Positions 46,250 to 58,300 of a stretch of 64,000 nucleotides of DNA are shown here, one piece after another (positions within the stretch are counted from its first letter, which is position 1; every line of letters starts with the position of its first letter). The position numbers and the translations under genes are program-made. Below the pieces are notes generated by a model. The model ran no database searches, had not been told where the DNA came from, and was given only the letters and a program-made list of their open reading frames with translations. Source of the stretch: Aralia elata (Eukaryota; Streptophyta; Magnoliopsida; Apiales; Araliaceae); the NCBI GenBank assembly GCA_034770075.1, contig CM068382.1, forward strand, positions 89,981,192 through 90,045,191, read 5' to 3'.

Positions 46250-46647
46250 GGAGTATTTTTCAGTACCTACAGAGACATATTGGATATTGCAAAGGATGGT
46301 ATTTGATTGAACTGGGGGAGGAACTTTTCTTGGTACAAGTTGCATGTCTTGATATTAGTTTAAAGGTTCGGGACGTACAAGTGTTTCAGTGTCTGGGCTT
46401 GAACAACAAATATGGCTAAATGTGGAAAGTTTGGGAAATCTTGCATTATTTCTTAGTACGACTGCACATCATATATATATCCTCGTGCATCATGAGCAAA
46501 GAAGAAGAAGAGTTAGGAGGCAGCATTAAGGGAAATTTCGTGTACTTCATCGATGTTTTTGAAGAAATAAAGGATAACAACTTGTATATGTTCGACCTTG
46601 AAGAAAATAGTTTTACAGTCAGTCGCAATGGACAAGGTTTGGATTAA
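46250..46647 (+). pseudogene. DUF295 (KIB/F-box beta-propeller) fragment 1
   Basis: In frame from 46261: GWYLIELGEELFLVQ, then VRDVQVFQCLGLNNKYG, a TAA stop (46417), MWKVWEILHYFLVRLH, GNFVYFIDVFEE and NNLYMFDLEENSF. This order (YLVE...GELLLV, W..v..L....F, gN.iYF, ..vfdLe) is that of plant DUF295 proteins, many of which are F-box proteins or KIB-like adaptors. N-terminus and F-box are absent, and a stop splits the frame. Confidence 0.7.
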
Positions 46648-49600
46648 TCATATACCTAGATTATATTTAGGGGAAAGAGAATATGTGACTTGTCACGGTC
46701 AAGCTTGACTATAGATACACTCATTTATTAATGATATTTTTGTCTTTTTATCATTTGCGTTAATGACATTACATACATTTCATTATTTTATAATCAAATA
46801 CTACGTCATTTTATTCATGATTTATAGCCAAGCCATATATCCCCTTTTCCTTTAATTGCACATATTTATATATCTAGCTCATTCATATTGTGAGAACTTA
46901 AGGGACCTAACTATTAATTCACCATTATTGACTGGTTCAAATATGTACTGTACTTGTACATTTCCATTTTGCAATAGATCTATCTGATTGATGTTGCATG
47001 TCTATTACCATGCATATGTGTGTGTGTATATATATATATATATGTATGTATATATATATATATGTATGTATATATATATGTATGTATATATATATATATG
47101 TATGTATATATATATATGTATGTATTCTCAGTTTTAAATGGTACTCCCCTTTATCTTTTTTTTTTTGTTAATTACTCCTCTTTATCTTTTATTGATTCAA
47201 TGTGGACTCTTTATCTATATTTATTGGGTATTCAGTTTAATAGTTAATGCACGATAATGAATTGTGATGATAAATTTGAAAATATTTTGTTTGTGATATT
47301 TTAGTCATATATCAAAAAATGTGGGAAATGCTATACTTTAAAGTTTAAATTAAGATAGATTTAAATTTAATACCATAAGTATATATTAACGTAGATCTTT
47401 TGCATGGATCTGTGGTGGGTCAAATAACCCAGTGATGCTTTTGGAGAAGTACATTTGATGCTTGATCCGGACTCATTGGATCGTTAAAGATTGTATCAGA
47501 GATGTGACGTATCGTGTTGTAGTAGATTTAGAGTTCACATTCCTTGTAAATTGTGATTATGCGAACTATGGACTATTACGTATGTAGTCCTATGTGCATG
47601 AATTGAATCCATATAGTTAGAGAATTGCAATTTGCAATAATATAATATATACAAATACAATTCATATCTATAAAATTGCTTTAAACTGATTGTGTGCAAT
47701 ATAAATTTGATCTAGTTCCTGAATAAAACATGCACCACTCCAAACATAAACATCATATAAACCAGAAGAGAGACTATAAGATGAATCTCTACTAGATAAG
47801 AAACTGAAATAATATTAATTTTACTTCAATAGATTGAATAATAATGTGTATCCATCAATTCACATGATAATTTGCTTTGACGACAAAAAAAAATGATATA
47901 CATGTCGACAAATATTTAACGAAATTGAGTTGTGACCAACGTGAAAATGTATGCTATAGAAAAAATTAAAGCGAGACATTTCTTAATTCCTATCTATTCT
48001 CATATATACACATATGTCGCAATTATAATTCGGTTGAAATTTTTTGCAATAAATAACATGACTCAAAAAAAACACAAAAAAAAAACAAAAAAATCAAGTC
48101 CGCTTCACAAAAGATAAACATATATTTAGATAGTACTAATAGTATATGTTATTACGGTTACTTTTCTGTCCTTAGTTATTGAGACCTGACAATCTAGTTA
48201 ATAAATTATTGTATCAATGCAAATTAACTTGAACTAATTGGTTTGGTTAACTGTTTAAGTTGGGTAAAGTCTAAACCCATATTTTCAACAAGAAAAACAG
48301 ATCCAAACTAGTTAAAATGTTTTCGACCCAATTTTTTCATTCCAAATTCAAACCATTGTATTGCTAAAACTGATTAAATTTGGGAACAGTTTAATCATTT
48401 AAATTTTAAATTCTGGTATATGACGCATCTACCATTGTCCTTGCTCAGTCCGACCCTCACAAATATTCAAAGCCTAAGATATCAATATAAACTCTTCAGT
48501 AACCAGATATTTTTTTTAAAAAAATTATTGTCACTTTTTTAAACCCTCACATAAATTTTTTTTTTAAAAAAAATAATGTCACTTTCTCATTGCTTTGTAG
48601 GATGATAAAGATTTGAGAGAAAGTGTATAAAAATTTGAGAGAAAGTATAAAAATTTTAGAAAGAGTTAAAAAATTTGAGAGAGAGAGAGAGTATAAAAAA
48701 ATTAAGTGTACAAATTTTTTAGAGAGGCATTGTATAAAAATTTTAGAGAGAGAAAGAATGTACAAAAAAAAAGAGATAGAAGGTAAAGAAATATATAAAT
48801 TAAATATAATAAATAACTTATTTCATTGGACCATAATAATGATAAGTTTGAAATTTAAAATTTGGGTTGATCTATATTGAGTTCATAACTATTTAGTTCC
48901 AACCCACACAACTCATGTTAAAAATAAATTATGGTTTTAATTTTTAATGAAACCATAATTAAATTATTTAAACTAAAATTAAATCATAACCATATTTTGT
49001 CGGACGCTATAAAGATCAAGTGGAATCTTTGTTTCCCTTTTTGCTTGGTGGATAGAAGTAAGGTTATTATTGTGCTAACGAGTGTGTTGTTAAGGTCCGA
49101 AGATGGCATGCAATCGAAATTATCTACTCCATCTACAACACTTATTTGAACCCTTACGACTACTTCCAACTTTAATTTCTCGAAATACAATTTAATTGAA
49201 ATGAATTTTAGTTGTAATTTGAAACTCAAAATATAATTGAGATGAATTCTAGCCATAATTTGACACCTCCTATCTTGCCTCTGCCCCTCTTCCAATCATG
49301 AATGTGGATGTTATTGTTCTCAAACATGTCTGAAATAGGTCTAACTACTTAAATTATGATAATAACCTTATTTTAATCATAGGTATAATACGTTAGCACT
49401 TTCCGTCAAATTTAATTAACAGAATTCACTTTTTCCTCCTTTTTTTTTGATAAAAAAGGCTGGAGGAACACTTTTATGGAACTAATGTAACTATGGCGGA
49501 GACCTGTGCTAAAAGCAAAGTTTAGGGAACATTTTTTTAAATACAACAAATAAGAGGACCAAATATGCAATTTAGTCCATTTTTAAAACTCACACGCAGA

Positions 49601-49998
49601 GTGTAAACATTAACAAAAATAAAAAGAATAATAAATAAATAAATAAAGTGTAAAATCAGATATGAGCAAGGTTTACTATTGGGTAGAGTGGTTTTTTAGA
49701 TACGTTGTTGATTAGAATGACATTTCCTTGGTTAGTTGGTTATATCTGAATTTTGATAAATTTGCAAATACCGGTACTAAAGTGGATTTATGCAACCAAT
49801 TGGGGGTTCTAAGAGGAATTGGAGTTCCGCTGAAGGTAAATACTCCCTTTACTATGCTAAATCACTGCTTCTATTTAATTTTAGTAAATTACATATTCTT
49901 CTGTTGTCTAAAAATCTGCTAATGTTGCTGTCAAAGTTGATTTGGATTAGAATTGGTTTGAATTTCCAGTTTCAAGCCACAAAAAAAGAAAAAGAAAA
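46648..49998. other. AT-rich intergenic region
   Basis: No gene recognised. 48605-48780 is a purine-rich degenerate repeat (TTGAGAGAAAGTATAAAAA words). 49640-49970 is somewhat less AT-rich, with short frames (49728-49922) lacking any known domain. Confidence 0.5.
47018..47127. repeat. (TA)n(TGTA)n microsatellite
   Basis: Alternating TATATATATA and TGTATGTA blocks over about 110 bp; the Tyr/Ile-rich frame through it is not a gene. Confidence 0.95.
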
Positions 49999-50275
49999 GG
50001 TAAACAACGTTAAAAACCAACGTACACTTATTTCCTATTTTAAACAATCACGCATAAATTTTTTCAATTAAACTTATTTTCTGTTTTAAAAAAATTCAGT
50101 ATAATTTTTTCCGGTTAAACATCCAAATTAAGAGAGAAAATTTATTTTAACTGTTTGTTTTTATGAACAATTAGTTGACCAAGTCTGACAATTTATTTTT
50201 ACTGACCTGACTTTTTAAATTAATTTTTTCCCACTAATTAATTACATGGATATTCTGACATGGAATTCCACTCAA
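49999..50275 (+). repeat. Left inverted arm of the H2A-carrying element
   Basis: Contains an internal partial duplication of the CTTATTTTCTGTTTTAAA block (about 50028 and 50070) that is single in the right arm. Confidence 0.75.
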
Positions 50276-50346
50276 CTTGTCCATTACATTGTTCCTGGGT
50301 ATTTTTAAATTCGTAGAATATTTTCCGTTGGTAGATTGTTAATCAA

Positions 50347-52935
50347 ATGGAGGCTGATTCAAGGAAGATCACCAAGGGCACCGGAGGAAGGAAAGGAGGA
50401 GAGAGAAAGAAGTCGGCCATCAAGTTTGTGAAGGCCGGACTTTAGTCTCTGGTGGGTTGAATCGGCCAGTATTTGAAGAAAGGTGGCTACGCTCAGCGTA
50501 CGGGCTTTGGTGTGCTCCGATCTATCTCGCCGCCATTCTCGAGTATCTCGCTATTGAAGTATATCACCTGTTTTGTCAATTTCTTACTCCCATGTTTTTT
50601 CTGTATATCTGTATCATAGATCTGTAAATTTGTGTCATTTCTAAATATCAGTATCTTGGTTTGGAAAAAATAATTTTATATGAGCTTATTTCCCTAATTT
50701 ATTTTACCCATCGAATTTTGATAAATTTTATGAGTACATACACATTTAAAGTGCATAATTCTACATTATTCTTCATTTTGGAAAGAACAATTTTGTATAA
50801 GAATGAATATTTTTAGTTTTGGGTTTTTTTTATGCTTTTTAATAGAGTTTCTTTTTGGAAAATGAGTGATACCGGAAGTGCGGCAAGGGACAACATGCAA
50901 GAAGAAGAGGATTAACCAAGGCATGTGCAATTGGCAGTGAGGAATGATGAAGAACTAGGGAAGCTTTTGTAAGTTTGCAAAATCACAATCTAATTGTAAT
51001 ACGCAACGGAAAATGGAAATTAAAATTTTTGCAACTTATCCATGAATCACCTTATGCATAACTATTAATTGAAGAAGAAGATGAACAAGAAATATACCTT
51101 AATAGATCCAACCTTTGAACCGCTACAAGATCTACTCCTTGTTGATTTTTTCAAGCTCCTTCTTTCTTTGCTCCTTGGATTAAACACTAGCTTCAAAGTG
51201 TATGAAGCACTCTAGAGGTGATCCACCAAGAATGATTATATGAAACAATATTTGATTTTTACAAATCTTGGATGGCTAATCCAATAAGTTCTTTTATCCC
51301 TAACTCTTAAGAATAACAAGAACAATACATGAAGAACACTTTGAAGATTTGATCAACAACTTGATCTATAATTTGGTGTTCTTGAGATGGAGGCTACTAG
51401 TTCATAACTTAGTTTGCTTAGTTAGGTTAATTAGGAGAAACCCTAATTTAATTAGTATTCCACCAAGTATGATACTTACATAATATGTAAGTATCAATAT
51501 TCTCCTAACCCACATGTTTTGCATTTAAGCACTTAACACATGTTTTGCAATTATTTGACCAAATTCAAATTTGCATTTAATTTAAATGATATTTACATTT
51601 CATTTAAATTAATTCTTAATCTAATTAAGAATTAAATGATAATAATAATAATAAGATTTCTCTTATTAATTTATAATTCAATATTTCTCCAAATATATCA
51701 TTATAAATATTAAGCATTTCAATTTATTCAACTAATAAATTAAATACTTAATTTATTATCATTAAGCCAATTGTTTCCAATATAATATTATTCTTTTTGC
51801 GGTGTGACCCTTTAGGTTCAATATTATGCCGGTAGTAGAATAAATAAATTAGAACAATTCTAATTTTATTTATAATGAATTAAACTCCTTTAATTCATAT
51901 ATAAATAAATAATATTTATTCTACATCATGAGTGACACCTTACGATAATGTATCATGACTATCCGTATAATATGAAATCAACGTTTAATCACATAGAACC
52001 TATTCAGCAGTAGTTACCGTACAATTCAATCCTTCTACCATACAATGTCCCGATTAAATATAAGACATGAAATTACTGACAAGTCTTATTTTATTTAATC
52101 ATATGCATTTCGATTTAAGAATGCACAACTCCGATTAATGTAAATTAGAAACTCCTTTCTAATTTTCATTCAACCCTGGCCAGGGATTTTTGAGCTGTCA
52201 TTTATCAAATCGCATAGGACATTCTCTCCCTTTATCAGAAGTGGTAGATCCTTTGTCGATCATTCACCTACCTCCGTGTATACTTTATTATACCCGTACA
52301 TACCCTATGACATACCCTAAGGTATTAAGGAATATGACAAAGTATAACTTAACATACACAAGGTACTATGATGATCTCAAGTCCAAGGATCACTTGTACA
52401 ACTATCACTTAAGAACTTCCCTATTGACAGGTGAATAAAACTCCATTAGGGTTCTTTAAGCGAGTCACGTTCAGTGAACTTATTCTCTAATAAGCACCTA
52501 CATACTTGCTTTAGCGTCTTCACACAAATGATTATGAGATCAATCATTATCTTCTAAAGATCAAGCATAGTATGTACTAATCTATCCGGATCAGTAATCC
52601 CAATATTAGTGATCCAACGATTAGGAACATTTTAGTTTTGAGCTTTCTTGAATTTAGATCTCACTAGCATGATCTCATCATGATTTTAAAAGCATTGCTC
52701 GAAAACTATGGGTTCATCACATTTATTAATTCAACCAATTAACATGGATAAAATATGCCTTTTATTCTATTATTAATATTTGAATAAGATTACAAAGTAA
52801 ATGCTTATTACATCAAATATAATTGGCTTGAGGGCATATTACTTTCAGCTTTTGCAGGGAGTAACAATTGCTAGCAGTGGTGTTCTTCTTGCTTTCCCTC
52901 TTGATTGTTCCATGTTAGAATACCCACATAATTAA
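50347..52935 (+). pseudogene. Histone H2A (H2A.W-like) pseudogene, two exons, split by a solo LTR
   Basis: Exon 1 (50347-50558) reads GGRKGG, RKKSAIKFVKAGL, stop, IGQYLKKGGYAQRTGFG and, after a 2-base frameshift, APIYLAAILEYLAIE. It ends at a GTATAT donor where plant H2A.W-type genes have an intron. Exon 2 resumes near 50850 with GSAARDN, PRHVQLAVRNDEELGKLL, is cut at 50967 and continues at 52848 as LLQGVTIASSGVL. The GGRKGG...RKKS N-terminus suggests H2A.W rather than canonical H2A; the SPKK tail is missing. Stops (CAG to TAG, AGA to TGA-like) make it non-functional. Confidence 0.85.
50968..52847 (-). repeat. Solo LTR, 1880 bp, TSD GCTTT, inside the H2A pseudogene
   Basis: Plus-strand ends TGTAAGTTTGC and ATATTACTTTCA; GCTTT at 50963-50967 and 52848-52852. 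On the minus strand it begins TGAAAGTAATATGCCCTC and ends ...AAACTTACA, with an untranslated-leader-like end, so it probably lies on the minus strand. No coding sequence; the frame at 52190-52438 has no known domain. Confidence 0.85.
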
Positions 52936-53099
52936 TTAGTGGGAAAAAATAGCTTAATAAAAACAAACAGTCAACTTGGTCGACTAACGCCTGTGAAAAA
53001 AATAGGTGAATAAATTTTCTCTCTAACTGGAAAAATTTGTATTTAATTATTTAAAACAGAAAATAAGTATAGATTCATTGATTTTTAGCACCATTTACC
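52912..53099 (-). repeat. Right inverted arm of the H2A-carrying element
   Basis: Reverse complement of the left arm with many substitutions and small indels; the H2A C-terminus ends only about 20-40 bp before it. Confidence 0.75.
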
Positions 53100-53365
53100 C
53101 AACAAAAAACAAAGGTCTTATCATATTACAAGGCTGAATACTTTGCACTTCAATTTAATTAAACGGTTGAACTCTGAAAAAAGAATGTCCTCTAAGAAGT
53201 AGGTATTCTTCATTATTCCGACGAACTGTCGTGTCCCCGTATTTAATTCAGTGGAACTCTTAGGGATTCTCTCATCTTTTGAAACTTACGTGTTTTAAAT
53301 TATCTATGATTATTTTTGTTATTGTTTGTGACTTAATGTTCATAGAAAAATGAAAGTTACTATAA

Positions 53366-53807
53366 ATGGGGAAATGGGTTTCTAAGATGGACTATGCTTT
53401 GACCAACCCTGTTTTTCACAATGGAGCATTTTATTGCCAAGGTGATAAGGGTAAATCAGGTGTATTTAATCCCACTGAGAAAATTATATGGAGAGTTCTT
53501 TATCGACTCAAAGAACCTTGCAATGATATTGTGGATGAAAGTTACTTGATGGAATGCGATGGAAAGTTGGTTTTTTGTAGGCAAAATGGGAAAATGGGTT
53601 TCTATTTTCATGCTCAACGAATGGAAAAAATGGAGGATTTAGGAAATTACATGTTGTTTGTGAGTCGACACATCTTTCTCGGCTAAGAAAGAGGTAGATG
53701 GAATGGAAAATAAGGCTTACTTTCTCAATTTTTATAAAGGGAGGGTTTATTCAACTCTCTCAAAACTAATACGTTTGACTCTTTTGGGAGAAAATGGGGG
53801 AGGAAAG
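53366..53807 (+). pseudogene. DUF295 (KIB/F-box beta-propeller) fragment 2
   Basis: In frame from about 53366: TNPVFHNGAFYCQGDKGKSG, VFNPTEKIIWRVL, ESYLMECDGKLVFCRQNGKM and MEDLGNYMLFVSR. A one-base frameshift near 53668 is followed by SFSAKKEVDGMENKAYFLNF and a SLSK-like end. This follows the DUF295 order more fully than the 46250 fragment. The coding sequence runs into the Sirevirus LTR at 53808, so the element inserted in or beside it. No F-box is seen upstream. Confidence 0.82.
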
Positions 53808-54132
53808 TGTTATTTCCCAAAGGTACTTAAAGATCTAGAAGGAGAGTTGAATAGGTTCTTTTAAAAAACTTTCCTTTTTAAAGAAGTATTATCTACTTAT
53901 AAATTAAGCAGGTTAACTTAATTATGCACAACGAAATGATAATTTGAAAATTCCCTTTCAAATTAACCTGCAGAATGATAATTTGAAAATCCCCTTTCAA
54001 ATTATCATTTCGTTGTGCATAATTAAATTAACCTGCTTAATTTATAAGTTGGTAATACTTCTTTAAAAAGAAAGTTTTTTAAAATGATCTATTCAACCGC
54101 CTTTCTAGATCTCTAAGTGTTTTTGGGGAACA
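53808..54132 (+). repeat. 5' LTR of the Sirevirus, 325 bp, near-palindromic
   Basis: Starts TGTTATTTCCCAAAGG and ends TTTTTGGGGAACA. Almost the whole sequence pairs with itself: GATCTAGAAGGAGAGTTGAATA at the left (first 20 bases shown as GATCTAGAAGGAGAGTTGAA) faces its complement near 54090. CTTATAAATTAAGCAGGTTAA, likewise a long match, faces its complement near 54040. A central AATTTGAAAATTCCC pair occurs twice. Boundaries could shift by 3 bases (ACA/ACAACA). Confidence 0.75.
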
Positions 54133-54137
54133 ACAAG

Positions 54138-54149
54138 TGGTATCAGAGC
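54138..54149 (+). other. Primer binding site of the Sirevirus
   Basis: TGGTATCAGAGC, a perfect tRNA-iMet complement, five bases after the LTR. Confidence 0.93.
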
Positions 54150-54189
54150 AAGTTCTCATAATCAAAGCTTAAATCATTTGAGTAGCTCA

Positions 54190-55559
54190 ATGACACAAAA
54201 TAAAACTAGTTCTGAGCTTGGTGGTAGAAACAAATCACCCTTATGTAATAAAGATAAATTTGTTAACTGGATAGTGCGAATACAGGCGTACACATGGATG
54301 CAATTGATGAGGAGCTATTTGATGCTATTCTAAATGGTCTATATGTCCCCACGAAGCTAGCTGAAAGTCCAATAATAAACTAGAAGGGGGGTTAAATAGA
54401 TTATTACAGATTAAAAAATTATCTTAGGCCTTTTTGAATTTTTAGATAATTAATTTGCAGTGTTAGAAATTAATATGCAAGACAGTAAAAAAAAAATTCA
54501 ATCACACAATGCACAGAGATTTGTCTGGTTCACAACATACATCCCGAGTATGTTGCTACGTCCAGTCTCAAGCTCCTCTCCAGGACTTGAGATCCTATTA
54601 CTATTAGTAATAAATACTCCTTCAACAGGTGAAAAAGCCTTTACAAAATTTTATAGACAAACTTACAACTATTCTCAACTAACTATCTTGGACAGCAAGC
54701 TCCCAGCTCCTTCCTCAAGCTTAGTTGTACCTTCCTTTTGAGTTCAGTTCTATTCTATGATCTAGTCTTGAAACAACAACCTCTTCCTCACCTCACAAGT
54801 ATACTAGAGACCCAACTCCCAGCTAACCTCTCAAAGACTCTGGTCTTGGTCGAAGAATTACTCGTCTTTCTCACAGGTACATAAAATAAACTAACTCTAC
54901 ACTTTTTCCTTTTTACAAAAAGATTTGATAAAGATATGCTTCTTAAATAAGCAGATATATAGTTTAATGCAGATTTATAAAGAATTACTTATTCTTTAGA
55001 ATAAAGAATGTATTTCTATGGACTAAAAGATATAACTTTAATTTCAGATATTATGCAACAAGTATTTTATAAATAAATAAGTTTATGATCAAATATTTGT
55101 GATGACAGATATCAAGTACAATAAATGAATTAGTTAAGCAATACTTGATATAACAAATAAATTTGTTTAACTCAAAGTATATTAATATATTCTATCTATT
55201 ATATGAATAGTTATAAATAAGGCCACTTAGGATTTTAAAGACCGCTTGGATAATTCGCTTAAGAGGAATAAATCCAAATTGTATCGGTATCTAAGTACTG
55301 ACCAAATTTATAGTTTCACAATTAATATTTATATAAATATTTTTAATAGATCACTTATAACTTTAAATACCGGTCAAAAAGATTTTCGAATTGTTTCAGT
55401 ATTTAAGTGATGATCTATTTTTCAATATTTATATAAATAATATTAATAAAAGGCCACTTAGGACTTTAAGCACTCGTTTGGCTAATTCCCTCACTTAAGA
55501 GAAATTTCTCCGCTATAGTCTCGGTGTCTAAGTACTAACTTTTTATTAATAAATAGATG

Positions 55560-55595
<36 letters not shown>

Positions 55596-58300
55596 GTGTA
55601 TAACAATTTATATATCTATAAATCTAAATAAGCAAGAGGTAATTCAAATAAATCAAATCAAATAACTTATCTCAAATACTTAGACCAATTTACTCTTCTC
55701 AAATGATTAGAACTTTGATAAGAAGAGAGAGAAAGCTTTTTAGAGAGAGTATGTAGGCAAGGAGTAAACTTTTCTTTTCAAGGGAATTGGCAAATGAAAA
55801 TGAAAGAAGAACCTCCTATTTATAGGATTTTGAGGTTAAGGGCAAAGAGGTAATTTTGAAAATTCATTTTGAATTTTAATGGACCAAATTGCATGATTTA
55901 AAATGAAAGGCTAGGATGATTTAATTTAATCACACGGATTGCTGACTTGGATTGCCCAAAAAAAATTTTGCTCCTTCCGAATTAAATTTTAGCCCATGCA
56001 AAATATTTCAGCATATTTCATAAAGGCATTAGCCTTTCTCTCTCCACACACATGCACAGTCAAGGCTAAAAGGCCTAGACTAATTTCCATTAAATGCTTA
56101 CACATGCACATATAATGATAGTAAAGGAGTTAATTCCTTTTCCATGCACATGCACATGCACATTTCTTTCTTTGTACATACACGGATGAACTTACATACA
56201 AATAAATTATAATCCCATGCATACAAGATAAAAGTCCTTTAATTTAGAAAGTCTTTTTGCCCCACTTTTGTAAAATTGTTTTTAGAGAATAAAATAATAG
56301 GAGTTCTCCTTGCCTTGAAAATGTTATTTTATGAACTAATTACTTTAACACTTGATATTAAATTATCAAGGTCAAGAAAATTAATTCAATAGGATTTAAA
56401 AATATTTTAAGTCAAAGTGAATAATATAATAGAAAATAATTAGAATATAAAACCTATGGAGAGAATTCTAATATTTGCTAAACCTATTTACTATTTATTG
56501 TTATCATTAAAAATAATCCTTAAAAGTTGGAGACCTATCACTAGCTCCTACAACAGAAGATCCAAACAAGGTTGCGGTCAAGTAAAGGACTGAATAGACT
56601 GATATGAAGAAGAAGCTCGTGCAGCTCGAAAAAAAAGTCAAGAACATTTTGTTCATGGCTTTGGAGGATGAGCTATTTAAGAATGTGGTCAACTGTAAGA
56701 CGGCAAAGGAAGTGTGGGAAACTCTCCTGGTGATACACGAGGGAACTGAAGAAGTTAGGGAAAATAAGCAATCCCTACTGACTCAACAATAGGAAATGTT
56801 CTCCCATGTTCCTGGCGAGAATATAACATCAACTTATGAAAGGTTCAACGTGTTGCTCAACTCCCTTAGAGCATTGGAAAGGTTTATCCCAACAAAGACC
56901 TTAATATCAAATTCATGAGAGCACTGCCAAGCAAATGGGATACAAAAACCACTGGTATAAGAGAATCGAAGAATCTGCATGAGATGACTGTGCAGAAGCT
57001 CTACGGTAATCTTCTTACCTACGAGCTCGAGCTAAACTAAAGGGCAGAGACTACTTCAGAATCTAAAAAGAAAGAAAGAGGAGCCGCTCTTAAAGCATCA
57101 GAAGCAGCTTCCAAAGCTCCTGTAGAAGATAATTCTGATGATGATGAGGAAGACATTGCTCTGCTCACCAGAAGATTAAGGAGAATCATGAAAAAGGCAG
57201 AAGCAGCAGGCCCAAGAGATATGACCATAGTAACAGCAGAAATCGTGATCACTTAAAGGACTTGTGCTACAATCGTAAAAAGTCAGGTCAGGTCATTATA
57301 TTGTTGAGTGCAACAAGCCCCTAAGAGAGGAGCTGAAGAAAGATAAGCATAAGAAAAAATCAGCTCTAAAGAAAGAATTCAAGGGTTATAAAAGGTTCTA
57401 AAAGAAGGATAAAGGCTTTGTCGCAGAAGGTTCATGGAGTGATTATGAGAATGATTCAAGTTCAGAATCAAGTGAAGATGAAGGACCCCAGATGGCCAAC
57501 TTGTGTCTTATAGCCATAGAAGCAGACAACACCACTGATAATCAAGAAGTTGATATAAGTGAGGTATTTAATTTCAATTCTCCAGATGTAGATATAGATG
57601 ACTTAAGAAATGTATTGCATGACATTACATCTGATCTGCATAAGTATATAAAATAGTTCAGGGTTATATCAAAGGACCATTCTTTACTTCAAGAGGAGAA
57701 AAAGAAAGTACAAGTGGAGTTGGAAATGAAATGCTGGCTCTATCTCTAATCTTGAAGTTGAGAATGAAAGATTGAGAAAGATAATTGAACGACTGTCACA
57801 GAAAGAATCAACTCTGGTTTCTAAAATCGAGGAACTAGAGAAGACCATCTCTATGTGGAATAGGTCTTCTTCTTACATGGACTCCCTGATCATACGTCAG
57901 AGAGCAGTCTCAGACAGATCAGGCTTAAAATTTGGGGAGTCATCCTCAGATCGTAGTGTGGACACAACACTGGAGATTAACAATAAAAGTGCTTCTACAT
58001 CCCATAAAAGCATTGTGTTTGTGAAATCCACAGAGGTTGCAGAGCCGATTATTCCAAGTTGTATGATCTCTGTTTATCAAGTTATGATCCCTGAGAATAA
58101 TAGATCACACACTGGTCTAGGGTTGAAGAAACAACAGGGTAAGTCAAACACTACCTTCAAGCCTCAAAGGATCGTAGAGTCAAGTAATACTTACCCACGA
58201 ACCAACCAGGTAAGAAACGTAGAGTTGACTTTTACCCTATGAAATATCAGAATCGTAGAGTAGTGTGGAAGCAGAGAGAGTATAAGCCTAGAAGAAAGGC
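54190..58300 (+). pseudogene. Sirevirus gag (split by a solo LTR)
   Basis: ATG at 54190 opens MTQNKTSSELGG, then after a frameshift MDAIDEELFDAILNGLYVPT. After the solo LTR: PTTEDPNKVAVK, stop, KKVKNILFMALEDELFKNVV, NCKTAKEVWETLLVIHEGTE, TSTYERFNVLLNSLRALE. A worn knuckle (CYNRKKSG for CYNCGKSGH) at about 57260 and an acidic stretch (DYENDSSSESSEDEG) follow. A coiled-coil region from about 57740 (NERLRKIIERLSQKESTLVS) ends near 58240. Multiple stops. Confidence 0.9.
54362..56540 (+). repeat. Solo LTR, 2179 bp, TSD CTAGC, inside Sirevirus gag
   Basis: Starts TGAAAGTCCAATAATAAACT and ends GAGACCTATCA. CTAGC lies at 54357-54361 and 56541-56545; joining the flanks restores the gag frame (YVPTKLAPTTEDPNK). 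CTAGAAGGGGGGTTAAATAG near its start is common in plant copia LTRs. It contains a (TA)n run at 55560-55591 and no genes. Orientation is inferred from the G-rich start. Confidence 0.88.

Larger units (their letters stand above)
49999..53099. mobile_element. Inverted-repeat element carrying a captured histone H2A gene (Pack-MULE-like)
   Basis: Left arm 49999-50275 and right arm 52912-53099 are diverged inverted repeats. Both begin GGTAAA and share ACTTATTTTCTGTTTTAAA, AGAGAGAAAATTTATT and TTTTTCCCACTAATTAATTA in the same order. Between them lies an H2A pseudogene with its intron, which means capture at the DNA level. Removing the solo LTR (50968-52847) leaves about 1.2 kb. Flanks are A-rich, so no clear target duplication; membership in Mutator is a guess from arm length and gene capture. 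Confidence 0.6.

Noticed and set aside
47020..47247. 75-codon Tyr/Ile/Val-rich frame
   Set aside because: TA/TGTA microsatellite translation.
50968..52847. DNA transposon with 8-bp duplication AGCTTTTG
   Set aside because: Taking TG...CA ends with the 5-bp duplication GCTTT explains the junctions better and fits LTR rules.
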